Shown here one piece after another: positions 16,851-25,171 of a DNA stretch of 64,000 nucleotides (positions within the stretch are counted from its first letter, which is position 1; each line of letters begins with the position of its first letter). The DNA is from Nocardia sp. NRRL S-836. GTDB taxonomy: Bacteria > Actinomycetota > Actinomycetes > Mycobacteriales > Pseudonocardiaceae. The notes under the pieces are model-generated. The model saw only the letters and a program-made list of their open reading frames with translations, ran no database searches and had not been told where the DNA came from. The stretch spans positions 62,001 to 126,000 of the forward strand of contig NZ_LGDY01000116.1 of the NCBI RefSeq assembly GCF_001279525.1, read 5' to 3'. The position numbers and the translations under genes were made by a program.

Positions 16851-18050
16851 TTAGTGGGGGAAGAGCCCGGCTTCGGCCGGGCTCTTCTCGCGTTCCAGGG
16901 CCCGGTGGACGAACGCCAGGCACCCCAGCCCGGCCAGCAACGCCCCTGTGCCGCCGAGGGCGAACACCGCGCGCGGTCCGATGAACAACAGCAACACAGC
17001 GGCCGTGGCCGTCCCCAGCAGGTTCGCGCCGGTCACCGTCGAGCCGGCCGCGGCGAACGCACGGCCACGCACCGCCTCCGGTGTGCGCAACCGCACGATG
17101 GCGTTCAGGGCCACGTTGTGGACGCCGTTCGACGCACCGCCGACGACCCAGCCGGTTCCCGCCGCCACGGCGAACGGGAACGCCGCCGGGATCAGCACCC
17201 CGATGCCCGTGGTGACGGCGGCGGCAGCGATCGCGTACGCCACACCGGGCACGGTCCGCAGCCGCGCGCCGAGCCGGTTGCCGACCAGGATCCCGGTCAG
17301 CCAGCACGCCTGCATCGCCCCGAGCACGAACTCGTCGCCGTGCAGCACGTACCGCACGAACGCGGGATCGGCCACGTTGATCACCACGACCGCGCCGACG
17401 CAGAGGGCCAGCCCGAGGATCACCGTGGCCAGCACGGGATCGCGCCGCACGTGCCGGATTCCCGCGAGCGCGCTGGGACGTGCCTCGTGCTCCCCGGAGG
17501 GCCGCCGTTCCGCGCGCACGAACCCCAGCAGCGCCGCGTAGGCGAGGAACGTGCCGCCGTCGACGAGCAGTGCGGCGGGGTGACCGAAGGTCCCGGCGAG
17601 CACCGCACCGGCGGTGACGCCCGCCATGCTGCCGAGACTGCGCCCGGTGCTGAGCCACGCGTACCCGCGGGTCGCTTGCTCTTCGCCGGCGATGTGCGGC
17701 ACGAGAGCGGAGACGCAGGGCTGGGCGACCGCACGCCCGCAGCCGGAGAGCAGCACCAGGGCCACCACGAGGACCGGCTGACCCATCACCGGCGCGATGG
17801 CCGCGATCGCCACGCCCTGGAACGGCAGCGCGGCGATCAGCAGGCGGCGGTTGGGCAGCCGGTCGACGAGCGCGCCCGCGAGCGGCGCACCGAGCACGAC
17901 CGGCAGCAGCTGGGCGATGAGGATCGCGGCCACCAGCAGCGGGCTGACCGGTGTGGCCCAGAACAGCAGGACCAGCAACGACAACGCGTTGCCGAACTCC
18001 GACACGGCCGCACCGGCGGCGACCAACGACAGATCCCGGCTCCCCCGCAT
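16851..18050 (-). CDS. Major facilitator superfamily transporter
   Basis: This 399-residue polytopic membrane protein shows about twelve hydrophobic segments and the MFS signature GALVDRLPNRRLL after the second helix. It resembles the enterobactin-exporter/macrolide-efflux (MFS_3) branch, but no substrate can be assigned. The ATG at 18050 (MRGSRDLSLVAAGAAVSEFGN) fits that branch. It follows ung by 43 bases and is probably the last gene of the thiL-GNAT-CA-ung run. The final codons, REKSPAEAGLFPH, are encoded by the hairpin that also terminates rpmB from the other side. Confidence 0.88.
   Translation of the reverse strand: MRGSRDLSLVAAGAAVSEFGNALSLLVLLFWATPVSPLLVAAILIAQLLPVVLGAPLAGALVDRLPNRRLLIAALPFQGVAIAAIAPVMGQPVLVVALVLLSGCGRAVAQPCVSALVPHIAGEEQATRGYAWLSTGRSLGSMAGVTAGAVLAGTFGHPAALLVDGGTFLAYAALLGFVRAERRPSGEHEARPSALAGIRHVRRDPVLATVILGLALCVGAVVVINVADPAFVRYVLHGDEFVLGAMQACWLTGILVGNRLGARLRTVPGVAYAIAAAAVTTGIGVLIPAAFPFAVAAGTGWVVGGASNGVHNVALNAIVRLRTPEAVRGRAFAAAGSTVTGANLLGTATAAVLLLFIGPRAVFALGGTGALLAGLGCLAFVHRALEREKSPAEAGLFPH
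16860..16887. terminator. Bidirectional hairpin terminator shared by rpmB and the MFS gene
   Basis: A perfect 12-base stem (16860-16871 with 16876-16887) has a TTCG tetraloop. It lies 30 bases after the rpmB stop and simultaneously inside the last codons of the convergent MFS gene. Confidence 0.85.
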
Positions 18051-18093
18051 GCCGGCGACGCTAGTCACACGCCACGCGGGGGCAATCGAATTC

Positions 18094-18768
18094 CTACGGC
18101 AGCTTCCAGTCGACCGGCTCGGCGCCCTGCTTCTCCAGCAGCTCGTTGGCGCGGCTGAACGGCTTCGAGCCGAAGAACCCGGCGTGCGCGGACAACGGTG
18201 ACGGGTGCGCGGACTCGATGGCGGGCAACGGCTCCAGCAACGGGCGCAGGTTGCGCGCGTTGCGGCCCCACAGGATCGACACGAGCGGTGCGTCACGGGC
18301 GGCCAGCGCCTTGATGGCCTGCTCCGTCACCGCCTCCCAGCCCTTGCCCTGGTGGGAGTTCGCCTTGCCGGGCTGCACGGTGAGCGCCCTGTTGAGCAGC
18401 AGCACACCCCGCTCGGCCCACGGCGTCAGGTCGCCGTTGGACGGGATCGGGTACCCGAGGTCCTCGGCGTACTCCTTGTAGATGTTCACCAGCGACTTGG
18501 GGATCGGCCGCACATCGGGTGCCACGGAGAACGACAGGCCGACCGCGTGGCCGGGTGTCGGGTACGGGTCTTGGCCGACGATCAGCACCTTCACCTGGTG
18601 GAACGGCTGCTGGAACGCACGCAGCACGTTCTCGCCCGCGGGCAGGTAGGTGCGGCCGGCGGCGACCTCCGCGCGCAGGAACTCACCCATGGCGGCGATC
18701 TGGTCGGCAACGGGGGCGAGAGCTTCAGCCCAGCCGGCTTCGACAACTTCGTTGAGGGGACGAGCCAC
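18094..18768 (-). CDS. ung: Uracil-DNA glycosylase (family 1)
   Basis: Ung removes uracil from DNA after cytosine deamination or dUMP incorporation. At 224 residues it has the usual length. It carries the water-activating motif [17 protein letters not shown] (Asp67) and the DNA-intercalation loop HPSPLSAH near the C-terminus. The GTG at 18768 ([12 protein letters not shown]) matches the family; the longer frame reads back into the carbonic anhydrase gene. It sits 20 bases downstream of that gene. Confidence 0.97.
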   Translation of the reverse strand: MARPLNEVVEAGWAEALAPVADQIAAMGEFLRAEVAAGRTYLPAGENVLRAFQQPFHQVKVLIVGQDPYPTPGHAVGLSFSVAPDVRPIPKSLVNIYKEYAEDLGYPIPSNGDLTPWAERGVLLLNRALTVQPGKANSHQGKGWEAVTEQAIKALAARDAPLVSILWGRNARNLRPLLEPLPAIESAHPSPLSAHAGFFGSKPFSRANELLEKQGAEPVDWKLP

Positions 18769-18788
18769 GGCTGTGAACCCTATCCCAC

Positions 18789-19310
18789 TCAGTCCAAACG
18801 ACGGAGCTTCTCCCGGTACACCGCGATGTTCTGCACGTATTTGTCGACGATGAAGGCCCACGCCCGTTCCGGCACGACATAACCGGTGCGCTCGCGGGCG
18901 GGGACGCCGAGCACCATCGTGCGTTCGCGGACGTGGCCGTCGAACGAGACCACCGCGCCGGCGCCGACGATCGCACCCTTCTCCACGATGGAACCGTTGA
19001 GCACCACCGAGCCCGAGGCGATCAGGCAGTCGTCCGCGACGGTCGCGCCCTCGATGTGGACGTTGTGCCCGATGACGCAGCCCGAGCCGATGTGGACGGG
19101 GTGCACCTCGGTGCAGTGGATCACCGTGCCGTCCTGGACCGACGTGCGCTCGTCGACGACGATGCGGCCGTAGTCACCGCGGAGGACGGCCTGCGGCCAC
19201 ACCGACGACTGCGCGCCGATGCGGACGTCACCGATCACCGTCGCGTCCGGGTGCACGTACGCGTCCGGGTGGATCTGCGGTGTGTAGTCCCCCAGCGCAT
19301 AGATGGGCAT
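18789..19310 (-). CDS. Gamma-class carbonic anhydrase-like hexapeptide protein
   Basis: The 173 residues form a left-handed beta-helix, with hexapeptide repeats such as VIGDVR, VVDERT and IVGAGA. The zinc-ligand positions are present: one His in [16 protein letters not shown] and two in GHNVHIEGA. The family includes YrdA, PaaY and Cam; catalytic activity varies, so bicarbonate chemistry is likely but unproven. The C-terminal helix EKLRRLD ends the protein. Gaps of 10 and 20 bases to the neighbouring genes suggest one operon. Confidence 0.9.
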   Translation of the reverse strand: MPIYALGDYTPQIHPDAYVHPDATVIGDVRIGAQSSVWPQAVLRGDYGRIVVDERTSVQDGTVIHCTEVHPVHIGSGCVIGHNVHIEGATVADDCLIASGSVVLNGSIVEKGAIVGAGAVVSFDGHVRERTMVLGVPARERTGYVVPERAWAFIVDKYVQNIAVYREKLRRLD

Positions 19311-19320
19311 GGAGGCGAAC

Positions 19321-19776
19321 CTACAACGGCTTGCCGTAGCAACGGCTCTCCGGGTGGTCGCGGTAGATGCCGAAGTTCGCGATCCGCTCGTAGCCGGTGG
19401 CCAGGTACAGGCCGATGGCTTCGGGCTGGCGCAGACCGGTTTCGAGCACCATCTGCCGGTGGCCGGCCGCGCGTGCGGTGTCCTCCAGGTTCGTGAGCAC
19501 GAGCCGGGAGAGACCCCGGCCGCGCAACGCCTCGGCGACGTACATGCGCTTGATCTCGGCCGCGCCCTCCAGCTCGGAGTGCACCCGCCAGCCGCCGCAC
19601 GCGATGGGCGCGCCGTCGAGGTAGCCGACCACGAAGTAGCCGAGCGGGGCGGCGAACTGCGCGGGCTCGACCGGCGTCACGTCCTTCTCGCCGTAGCGTT
19701 CGACGAAGACCTGCTGGAGGTCCTCGATCAGCTTCACGGCATCCGGATGATCATACGTGCGCGCGCATAGTTCCAC
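19321..19776 (-). CDS. GNAT-family N-acetyltransferase
   Basis: This 151-residue acetyltransferase has EIKRMYVAEALRGRGLSRLV, in which the basic RGRGLS loop binds acetyl-CoA, then QMVLETGLRQPEAIGLYLATGYERI, the usual motif B. The C-terminus is SRCYGKPL. Substrate unknown. It starts with GTG at 19776, 11 bases after the thiL stop, and ends 10 bases before the carbonic anhydrase gene. Confidence 0.9.
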   Translation of the reverse strand: MELCARTYDHPDAVKLIEDLQQVFVERYGEKDVTPVEPAQFAAPLGYFVVGYLDGAPIACGGWRVHSELEGAAEIKRMYVAEALRGRGLSRLVLTNLEDTARAAGHRQMVLETGLRQPEAIGLYLATGYERIANFGIYRDHPESRCYGKPL

Positions 19777-19787
19777 AGGGACCCAGT

Positions 19788-20756
19788 CTACGCGCGCCAG
19801 TGCTCCCAGCCAGGGGGTTTCTCGTAGGTCCGGCCGTCGACCGTGACGCCCTCACCCGCGCGGACCGTGCCGATCGTGGTCCAGCCCTCGGGCACCGCCT
19901 TCGGGCCGGGGAACGTCGCCGCGAGGGCGTGATCCTCCCCACCGGTCAGCGCCCAGTGCCGTGCGTCACCCCCGAGCGCGGACGCCACGTCCAGCAGGCG
20001 CGGGTGCAACGGCAGCAGCTCGGTGCGGATGTCGATCGCCACACCGGAGGCGTCGGCGATGTGGCCGAGGTCCTGCAGCAGCCCGTCCGAGACGTCGATC
20101 ATCGCGGTCGCGCCGGCCTCTGCGGCCCTCGGGCCCTCCTCGTACGGGGGCTCCGGGGTGCGCTGGGCGTTGACGATGCCGACCGGGGAACGGAACCCGC
20201 GGCCCAGCACGGCCAGTCCGGCCGCCGCCCAGCCGAGCCGCCCGGTCACCGCCACGACGTCGCCGACGAGCGCGCCGGACCGCGTGACGGGCTCCAGCCC
20301 GTTCATGTCACCCATGGCCGTGATGGAGATCACCAGCGTGGCGGAGCTGACCATGTCGCCGCCCACGATCCCCGCACCCGCCTTGGCCGCTTCCTCCCAC
20401 AGGCCCGCCATGATCCCCTCGATCGTCGCCGCGGGGGTGTCGGGCGGACACGCCACGCCGACGAGCAGACCGGACGGCAGCGCGCCCATCGCGACGACGT
20501 CCGCGAGGTTCACCGCGGCCGCTTTTCGGCCCACCTGCTCGGGACTGGACCAGTCGAGTCTGAAGTGGACACCCTCGACCAGCACGTCCATCGACGCGAC
20601 CACCCGGCCGTCCGGCACGGCCACGACGGCCGCGTCGTCGCCGGGACCGAGGACGGTCGTCTCTGGCTGCGCCCGACCGGCCGTCACCCGGTGGATGAGA
20701 TGGAACTCACCCACGTTGGCGACCGTCTCCGCGTCGTGCGGCGGCTCCGGACGCAA
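19788..20756 (-). CDS. thiL: Thiamine-monophosphate kinase
   Basis: ThiL phosphorylates thiamine monophosphate to the active cofactor, thiamine diphosphate, which IlvB in this window also needs. The 322 residues have the GEFHLI start region, GPGDDAAVV, the Mg-binding DVLVEGVHF, and MIDVSDGLLQDLGHI. I chose TTG 20756 because GGGAGG lies five bases upstream; GTG 20714 would remove the N-terminal 14 residues and has no such site. It is first in a minus-strand run leading to ung. No TPP riboswitch is visible upstream. Confidence 0.92.
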   Translation of the reverse strand: MRPEPPHDAETVANVGEFHLIHRVTAGRAQPETTVLGPGDDAAVVAVPDGRVVASMDVLVEGVHFRLDWSSPEQVGRKAAAVNLADVVAMGALPSGLLVGVACPPDTPAATIEGIMAGLWEEAAKAGAGIVGGDMVSSATLVISITAMGDMNGLEPVTRSGALVGDVVAVTGRLGWAAAGLAVLGRGFRSPVGIVNAQRTPEPPYEEGPRAAEAGATAMIDVSDGLLQDLGHIADASGVAIDIRTELLPLHPRLLDVASALGGDARHWALTGGEDHALAATFPGPKAVPEGWTTIGTVRAGEGVTVDGRTYEKPPGWEHWRA

Positions 20757-20853
20757 AGTTGCCTCCCAATCTGAGCATTCGGAACCCCAACTGGGGTACG
20801 TTGCGTGACACGTTCCTACCTCGACCCAACCTGTCGCGACGAAGGGGCACGCC

Positions 20854-21087
20854 GTGGTGCATGCATACATCCTCATCCAGACCGAGGTCGGCAAGGCCGC
20901 TGCAGTCGCCTCCGAGATCTCCGGCATCACCGGCGTCGCCACCGCCGAGGACGTCACCGGTCCGTACGACGTCATCGTCCGCGCGGAAGCGGACACCGTC
21001 GACCAGCTCGGCCAGCTCGTGGTGGCGCGCATCCAGAACGTCGAGGGGATCACGCGGACGCTCACCTGCCCGGTGGTCCACCTCTAG
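20854..21087 (+). CDS. Stand-alone Lrp/AsnC ligand-binding (RAM) domain protein
   Basis: This 77-residue protein is only the C-terminal regulator-of-amino-acid-metabolism domain: VHAYILIQTEVGKAAAVASEI and GPYDVIVRAEADTVDQLGQLV, ending in ITRTLTCPVV. It has no helix-turn-helix, so it cannot bind DNA by itself. Such proteins oligomerise and may sense amino acids or modulate full-length Lrp partners. The GTG at 20854 follows GAAGGGG. It is divergent from thiL and 23 bases upstream of the DUF3515 gene. Confidence 0.9.
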   Translation: MVHAYILIQTEVGKAAAVASEISGITGVATAEDVTGPYDVIVRAEADTVDQLGQLVVARIQNVEGITRTLTCPVVHL

Positions 21088-21110
21088 CCAGCCCGTGTTG
21101 TCATAGCCGG

Positions 21111-21674
21111 GTGACTCAGCAGGAATCCACGTCGGCGCTGTCCCGGCCGCTGCTCTTGGCGGTCGGGCTCGCCGTGCTGCTCGCCATCGGTGTCGCCGCG
21201 CTCGGTCTCGTGCTGGGCACGGGGAACCAGACCGAGGTCGTGCCCGGCCGCTCGGGACCGCTCGCGCTGGTCTCGATCGACGCGCCGGACGCCGGTTCAC
21301 CGCCGTGCACCTCGCTGGTCGAGAAGCTGCCGCTGGGCCTGCCGTCCGGTAAGGACATGCTGCCGCGCCGGGAGGTCGCCACGCCCGCACCGCCGGCCGC
21401 GGTCGCGTGGGGTGACGCCCAGCACGACCCGGTGGTGCTGCGCTGCGGCCTGCCCAGGCCGGCCGAGCTGACGCCGTCGGCCCAGCTGCGGGTGATCTCC
21501 GACGTGCAGTGGTTGCAGCTGCCCGGTTCCGGCAGCTCGACGTGGGTGGTCGTGGACCGCGGGGTGTACGTGGCGCTGACGGTGCCCGACGACGCGGGCA
21601 CCGGACCGTTGCAGGACATCTCCACCACGGTGCGCGACCTGCTGCCGAAGCAGCCGGTGCGGACGACCTCCTAG
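21111..21674 (+). CDS. DUF3515 membrane-anchored protein
   Basis: The 187 residues start with a short cytoplasmic tail and one membrane helix (LLLAVGLAVLLAIGVAALGLVL). A soluble extracytoplasmic domain follows, with a few cysteines (PPCTSLVEKLP, LRCGLPRP) that may pair. DUF3515 proteins are found next to ddl in actinobacteria, and their function is unknown. The GTG at 21111 precedes the helix. The stop overlaps the convergent ddl stop by four bases. Confidence 0.87.
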   Translation: MTQQESTSALSRPLLLAVGLAVLLAIGVAALGLVLGTGNQTEVVPGRSGPLALVSIDAPDAGSPPCTSLVEKLPLGLPSGKDMLPRREVATPAPPAAVAWGDAQHDPVVLRCGLPRPAELTPSAQLRVISDVQWLQLPGSGSSTWVVVDRGVYVALTVPDDAGTGPLQDISTTVRDLLPKQPVRTTS

Positions 21675-22720
21675 CGCAGGCCGGAGCCGCGCGCGACCGC
21701 CGTCTCGATCAACGTGGTCAGCAGCGCCGGGAAGTCGATGCCGGTCGCCTCCCACGCCTTGGGGTACATGGAGATCGGCGTGAAACCGGGCATGGTGTTG
21801 AGCTCGTTGATGATGAGCTCGCCGTCCTCGGTGAGGAAGAAGTCCACCCTGGACAGCCCCTGGCAGTCGAGCGCCTTGAACGCCGTGACGGCCATCGCGC
21901 GCAGCCGCTCGGTGACGTCGTCGTCGAGCTTCGCCGGGATGTCGGCCTCGTAGGAGTCGTCGACGTACTTGGCGTTGAAGTCGTACCAGCCGACGCCCTC
22001 GCCGACCGGCCGCAGCTCGGCCGGCAGCGACGCCTCGACCCGGCCGTCGGGGAACTCCAGCACCGCGCACTCGATCTCCCGCGCGTTCGGCACCGCCGAC
22101 TCGATGATGACCTTGGGGTCGTGCCGGCGCGCCTCGAAGACCGCGGCGTCCAGGTCGGCCCAGTCGTCGATCTTCGTGATGCCGACCGACGAACCGGCCC
22201 GCGACGGCTTCACGAACACCGGCAGCCCCAGCTGCTCGCGCTCGTCGAGGGTGAGCGTGGTGGCGGCGCGGTCGAGCGCGACGAACGTGCCGACCGCCAG
22301 CCCCTCGGCCTGCAGCAGCTTCTTGGCGAAGATCTTGTCCATGGCGGCCGCGCTCGCGAACACGCCCGGCCCGACGTAGGGCAGGCCACCGAGCTCCAGC
22401 AGCCCCTGGATGGTGCCGTCCTCACCCCATGCGCCGTGCAGCAGCGGGAAGACGACGTCGACGTCCGCCAGGGCCTGGCCGGGCTCGATCGCGGCCACGT
22501 CCCGGTTGCGCAGCGTCGGGAGGTGGCCGGCACCCGCTTCGAGCGCGGTCGGGTCCGTGCCGAGCGTCCACTGCCCCTGCGGCGTGATGCCGATCGGCAC
22601 CACCTCGAAGCGGTCGGCGTCGAGGTGGGGCAGGACGCTCTTGGCGGACTGGCAGGAGACCTCGTGCTCGGAGCTGCGGCCGCCGAACACCACGGCCACC
22701 CTCGTCTTGCGCTGCGTCAT
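21671..22720 (-). CDS. ddl: D-alanine--D-alanine ligase
   Basis: Ddl makes the D-Ala-D-Ala dipeptide of peptidoglycan in an ATP-dependent step. The 349 residues show the N-terminal VVFGGRSSEHEVSC motif, the HGAWGEDGTIQGLLE substrate loop, the ATP-grasp FVKPSRAGSSVGI, and the metal-binding end DFFLTEDGELIINELNTMPGFT. The ATG at 22720 gives the family start. It is a housekeeping cell-wall gene and sits between DUF3515 (convergent) and a gene-poor 367-base stretch. Confidence 0.97.
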   Translation of the reverse strand: MTQRKTRVAVVFGGRSSEHEVSCQSAKSVLPHLDADRFEVVPIGITPQGQWTLGTDPTALEAGAGHLPTLRNRDVAAIEPGQALADVDVVFPLLHGAWGEDGTIQGLLELGGLPYVGPGVFASAAAMDKIFAKKLLQAEGLAVGTFVALDRAATTLTLDEREQLGLPVFVKPSRAGSSVGITKIDDWADLDAAVFEARRHDPKVIIESAVPNAREIECAVLEFPDGRVEASLPAELRPVGEGVGWYDFNAKYVDDSYEADIPAKLDDDVTERLRAMAVTAFKALDCQGLSRVDFFLTEDGELIINELNTMPGFTPISMYPKAWEATGIDFPALLTTLIETAVARGSGLR

Positions 22721-22748
22721 GCGGGCGACCCTACCCGTTTGGGCGATT

Positions 22749-23104
22749 GTGCCTACCCGTGAGTTCGCGGGCTTCAACCTGGTGGGTGTGCCGCAGGCCG
22801 ACCCGCGGAACAGTCCCTGGCTGGACGGCCCCGTCGAGCTGCGGATCGCGATCACGGCCGCGGACGGTCCCGGTGCGGAGGTGCCGGGAGCGGCTCATCG
22901 AGTGGGTCCGGCACGCGCGGCGGCACAGGGCGAGGTGGTCCACCGCTCCGCGATCGCTCCGGCGCGGCCGGCCGGACCTCCGCCAGGCAGGAGGACGCGG
23001 TGGTCGTGCCCGATCACCACGGCCTCGGCCGGTTCGGCGAGGCGCACCTGCCGCGGTGGCCGCTCGCGGCCCACGACGTGCGGACGGTCAGCCGGCCCTG
23101 CTGA
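22749..23104 (+). pseudogene. Possible decayed coding remnant between ddl and the MocR gene
   Basis: Three reading-frame fragments with gene-like codon use follow each other on the plus strand. One runs from 22749 (VPTREFAGFNLVGVPQADP, then VELRIAITAADGPG), one from about 22888 in another frame (RERLIEWVRHARR), and one from about 22994 (DAVVVPDHHGLGRFGEAHL) to a stop at 23104. The frame changes would need two indels. No family is recognised. The alternative is plain intergenic DNA with chance high-GC frames. Confidence 0.3.
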
Positions 23105-24458
23105 GCAGCTCCACCAGCACGGGCAGCGCACTCACCAGCTGGTCGCGGGAGCACGCGCTGTACCCGATGGCCAGGCCGTGCCACCGCGCGCGGTTGACGA
23201 AGTGCCGGCCCAGGCCGTCCACGCGCAGGCCGCGTTCCAGTGCCTGCTTCATCACCGCGCGCTCGGCCTCCGCATGAGGCAGCAGCACCACGACGTGTGC
23301 GCCGGCGTCGTCGCCGAGGACCTCGATGCCCGCGGCGGCGAACGTGCCGACGATCAGCGCGCGGCGCTCGGCGAGCTCACGGCGCAGTTTGCGCAGGTGG
23401 CGGCCCAGGTCGCCGGTGCGGGCCAGTTCGACGACGACGCGCTGGCCCGCGGCGGCCGGGCTGGTGCCGGTGAGGTCGCGGTGTTCCAGCACGGCGGTGG
23501 CGATGTGTTCGGGGGCGACCATCCAGCCGGCGCCGAGGGTCGGGGTGAGGATCTTGCTCGTGGTCCCGAGGTGGACGACGACGTCCGGCGCGAGGGCGGC
23601 CAGTGAGGGCAGCGGGGCCACGTCGTAGCGCAGCTCGCCGTCGTAGTCGTCCTCGATGACCAGCCAGCCGTCGCGGCGCGCGCGCTCGACCAGCGCCACG
23701 CGACGGCCCGCGGACATGCGGCCGCCGAGCGGGTACTGGTGCGCGGGCGAGCAGTAGACGGCGCTGACGCCGGACGGGACGGCGTCGGGCAGGAGGCCCT
23801 CGGCGTCGACGGCGGCCTGGACGACCTTCAGGCCGGCCGCGCGGAAGACGCCGACCGCGCGCTGGTAGCCGGGTTCCTCCACGGCCACGGCGTCGCCGCG
23901 GCGCAGCACCGCGACCGCGATCTCGGTCAGCACCGCCGTGGTGCCGCCGGTGGCGAGCACGGGTTCGGCGTTGACGGCCAGGCCGCGGTGGCGCAGCAGG
24001 TGCTCGGCGATGGTCTCGCGGTACTCGGGCAGGCCGGCGCGTTCGGGACGGGACAGCGGCGGCGTGTCGGCGGCGGCACGCCAGGCACGGCGCCAGGCCG
24101 CGCGGTCGAGGCCACCGGCCCACGGCGCGCCGGTGCCGAGGTCGACGAAGTCGGTGATGGCGGGGACGACGGCCTTGCGCGAACGTTTGCGCATCGGGCC
24201 GGGCGGCGTTGTCGTGACGTACGTGCCGGAGCCGTGGCGGCCGGCGATCCAGCCCTCGGCGTGCAGCTGGTCGTACGCGGCGGCGGTCACCGTGCGGGAC
24301 ACTCCGAGACGTTCGGCGAGAGCGCGCGTGGAGGGCAGCCGGTCGCCCGCGCGCAGCCGCCCCTCGGAGGCCGCGGAACGCAGGGCGTCGGCCAGCTGCA
24401 CGGCGAGCGGCTCCGGCGACTCGCGGTCCAGGGCGACGGGCAGTGCGGTCTCCGCCAA
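23088..24458 (-). CDS. MocR-type (GntR + aminotransferase) transcriptional regulator
   Basis: The 456 residues join a GntR winged helix-turn-helix (about 10-80: AGDRLPSTRALAERLGVSRTVT, GRHGSGTYV) to a class-I aminotransferase-like domain that binds PLP (GTTSKILTPTLGAGW holds the Schiff-base lysine; EDDYDGELRYD is the cofactor Asp region). MocR proteins such as PdxR and GabR sense PLP or its adducts. TTG 24458 is the likely start, with an AGAAGG site upstream. It is divergent from a PNPOx-fold gene, its likely target, with an inverted repeat between them. Confidence 0.92.
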   Translation of the reverse strand: MAETALPVALDRESPEPLAVQLADALRSAASEGRLRAGDRLPSTRALAERLGVSRTVTAAAYDQLHAEGWIAGRHGSGTYVTTTPPGPMRKRSRKAVVPAITDFVDLGTGAPWAGGLDRAAWRRAWRAAADTPPLSRPERAGLPEYRETIAEHLLRHRGLAVNAEPVLATGGTTAVLTEIAVAVLRRGDAVAVEEPGYQRAVGVFRAAGLKVVQAAVDAEGLLPDAVPSGVSAVYCSPAHQYPLGGRMSAGRRVALVERARRDGWLVIEDDYDGELRYDVAPLPSLAALAPDVVVHLGTTSKILTPTLGAGWMVAPEHIATAVLEHRDLTGTSPAAAGQRVVVELARTGDLGRHLRKLRRELAERRALIVGTFAAAGIEVLGDDAGAHVVVLLPHAEAERAVMKQALERGLRVDGLGRHFVNRARWHGLAIGYSACSRDQLVSALPVLVELLSRAG

Positions 24459-24511
24459 AGTGGCCTTCTCAGATCGATCGAAACTGGCGCTTCAATGATG
24501 CCACTTGGGCG
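24453..24511. promoter_or_regulatory. Likely MocR operator: inverted repeat in the divergent promoter
   Basis: The sequence cgccaaagtgg (24453-24463) is matched at 10 of 11 positions by the inverted copy ccacttgggcg (24501-24511). The first copy overlaps the TTG start of the MocR gene. Published PdxR sites contain AAAGTGG, as I recall, which fits. Two facing half-sites suit binding by a MocR dimer. Confidence 0.5.
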
Positions 24512-24526
24512 GTCACAGTGGGAGCC

Positions 24527-25171
24527 ATGACCACTGACGTGCAGCTCTCCCCCACCCCGCGCAGCACCGTCGTCCGCGGCAAGCAGAGAGCCGTCCAGGA
24601 CCGCCAGGTGCTCTACGACATCCTCGACGCGGGCCTGGTGTGCCACCTCGCCGTGGAGGTCGACGGTGCCCCGTTCCTCATCCCCACCGCGTACGGGCGG
24701 GACGGCAACAGGATCTTCCTGCACGGCTCGACGGGTTCACGGTCCATCAGGAGCATGCTCGAAGGCAAGCCGGTTTGCGTGTCGGTCACGCTCGTCGACG
24801 GCGTCGTGTACTCGCGCTCGGTGTTCCACCACTCGATGAACTACCGGTCGGCGATCGTCCACGGCACCGCGCGCGTCGCCGAGGACCCCGAGCACGCGCT
24901 CAAGGTGATCGTCGAGCACGTCACGCCGGGCAGCTGGGACTACGCGCGCCGGCCCACGAAGAAGGAGCTCGCCGCCACGGTCGCGCTGGAGGTCGACCTG
25001 ACCGAGGCCAGCGTGAAGGTGCGCGACGGCGGGCCCGGCGAGGAGCCGGAGGACCTGGAGGCGAACCTGGTGTGGGCCGGGCACATGCCGCTCGTCACGA
25101 CGTGGGGCGCGCCGGTGCCGCACGAGACGGACAAGCCCGTCCCGCCGCACGTCAGCGCACGGGGCCGTTGA
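24527..25171 (+). CDS. Pyridoxamine 5'-phosphate oxidase-fold flavoprotein
   Basis: This 214-residue split-barrel protein (Pyridox_ox_2-like) begins with an RxVxDRQVLYDILDAG region and continues with HLAVEVDGAPFLIPTAYGRDG and [12 protein letters not shown], typical FMN-phosphate contacts. SVFHHSMNYRSAIVHGTAR is also typical. True pyridoxamine-phosphate oxidase is only one member; many bind FMN, F420 or haem, so the substrate is open. The divergent MocR regulator argues for a vitamin-B6 link. The ATG at 24527 has GTGGGAG upstream. Its end overlaps the cysteine dioxygenase gene by 20 bases tail to tail. Confidence 0.88.
   Translation: MTTDVQLSPTPRSTVVRGKQRAVQDRQVLYDILDAGLVCHLAVEVDGAPFLIPTAYGRDGNRIFLHGSTGSRSIRSMLEGKPVCVSVTLVDGVVYSRSVFHHSMNYRSAIVHGTARVAEDPEHALKVIVEHVTPGSWDYARRPTKKELAATVALEVDLTEASVKVRDGGPGEEPEDLEANLVWAGHMPLVTTWGAPVPHETDKPVPPHVSARGR

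Noticed and set aside
20757..20853. TPP riboswitch for thiL
   Set aside because: The 97-base spacer has no CUGAGA-type THI-box core and is too short for the aptamer.
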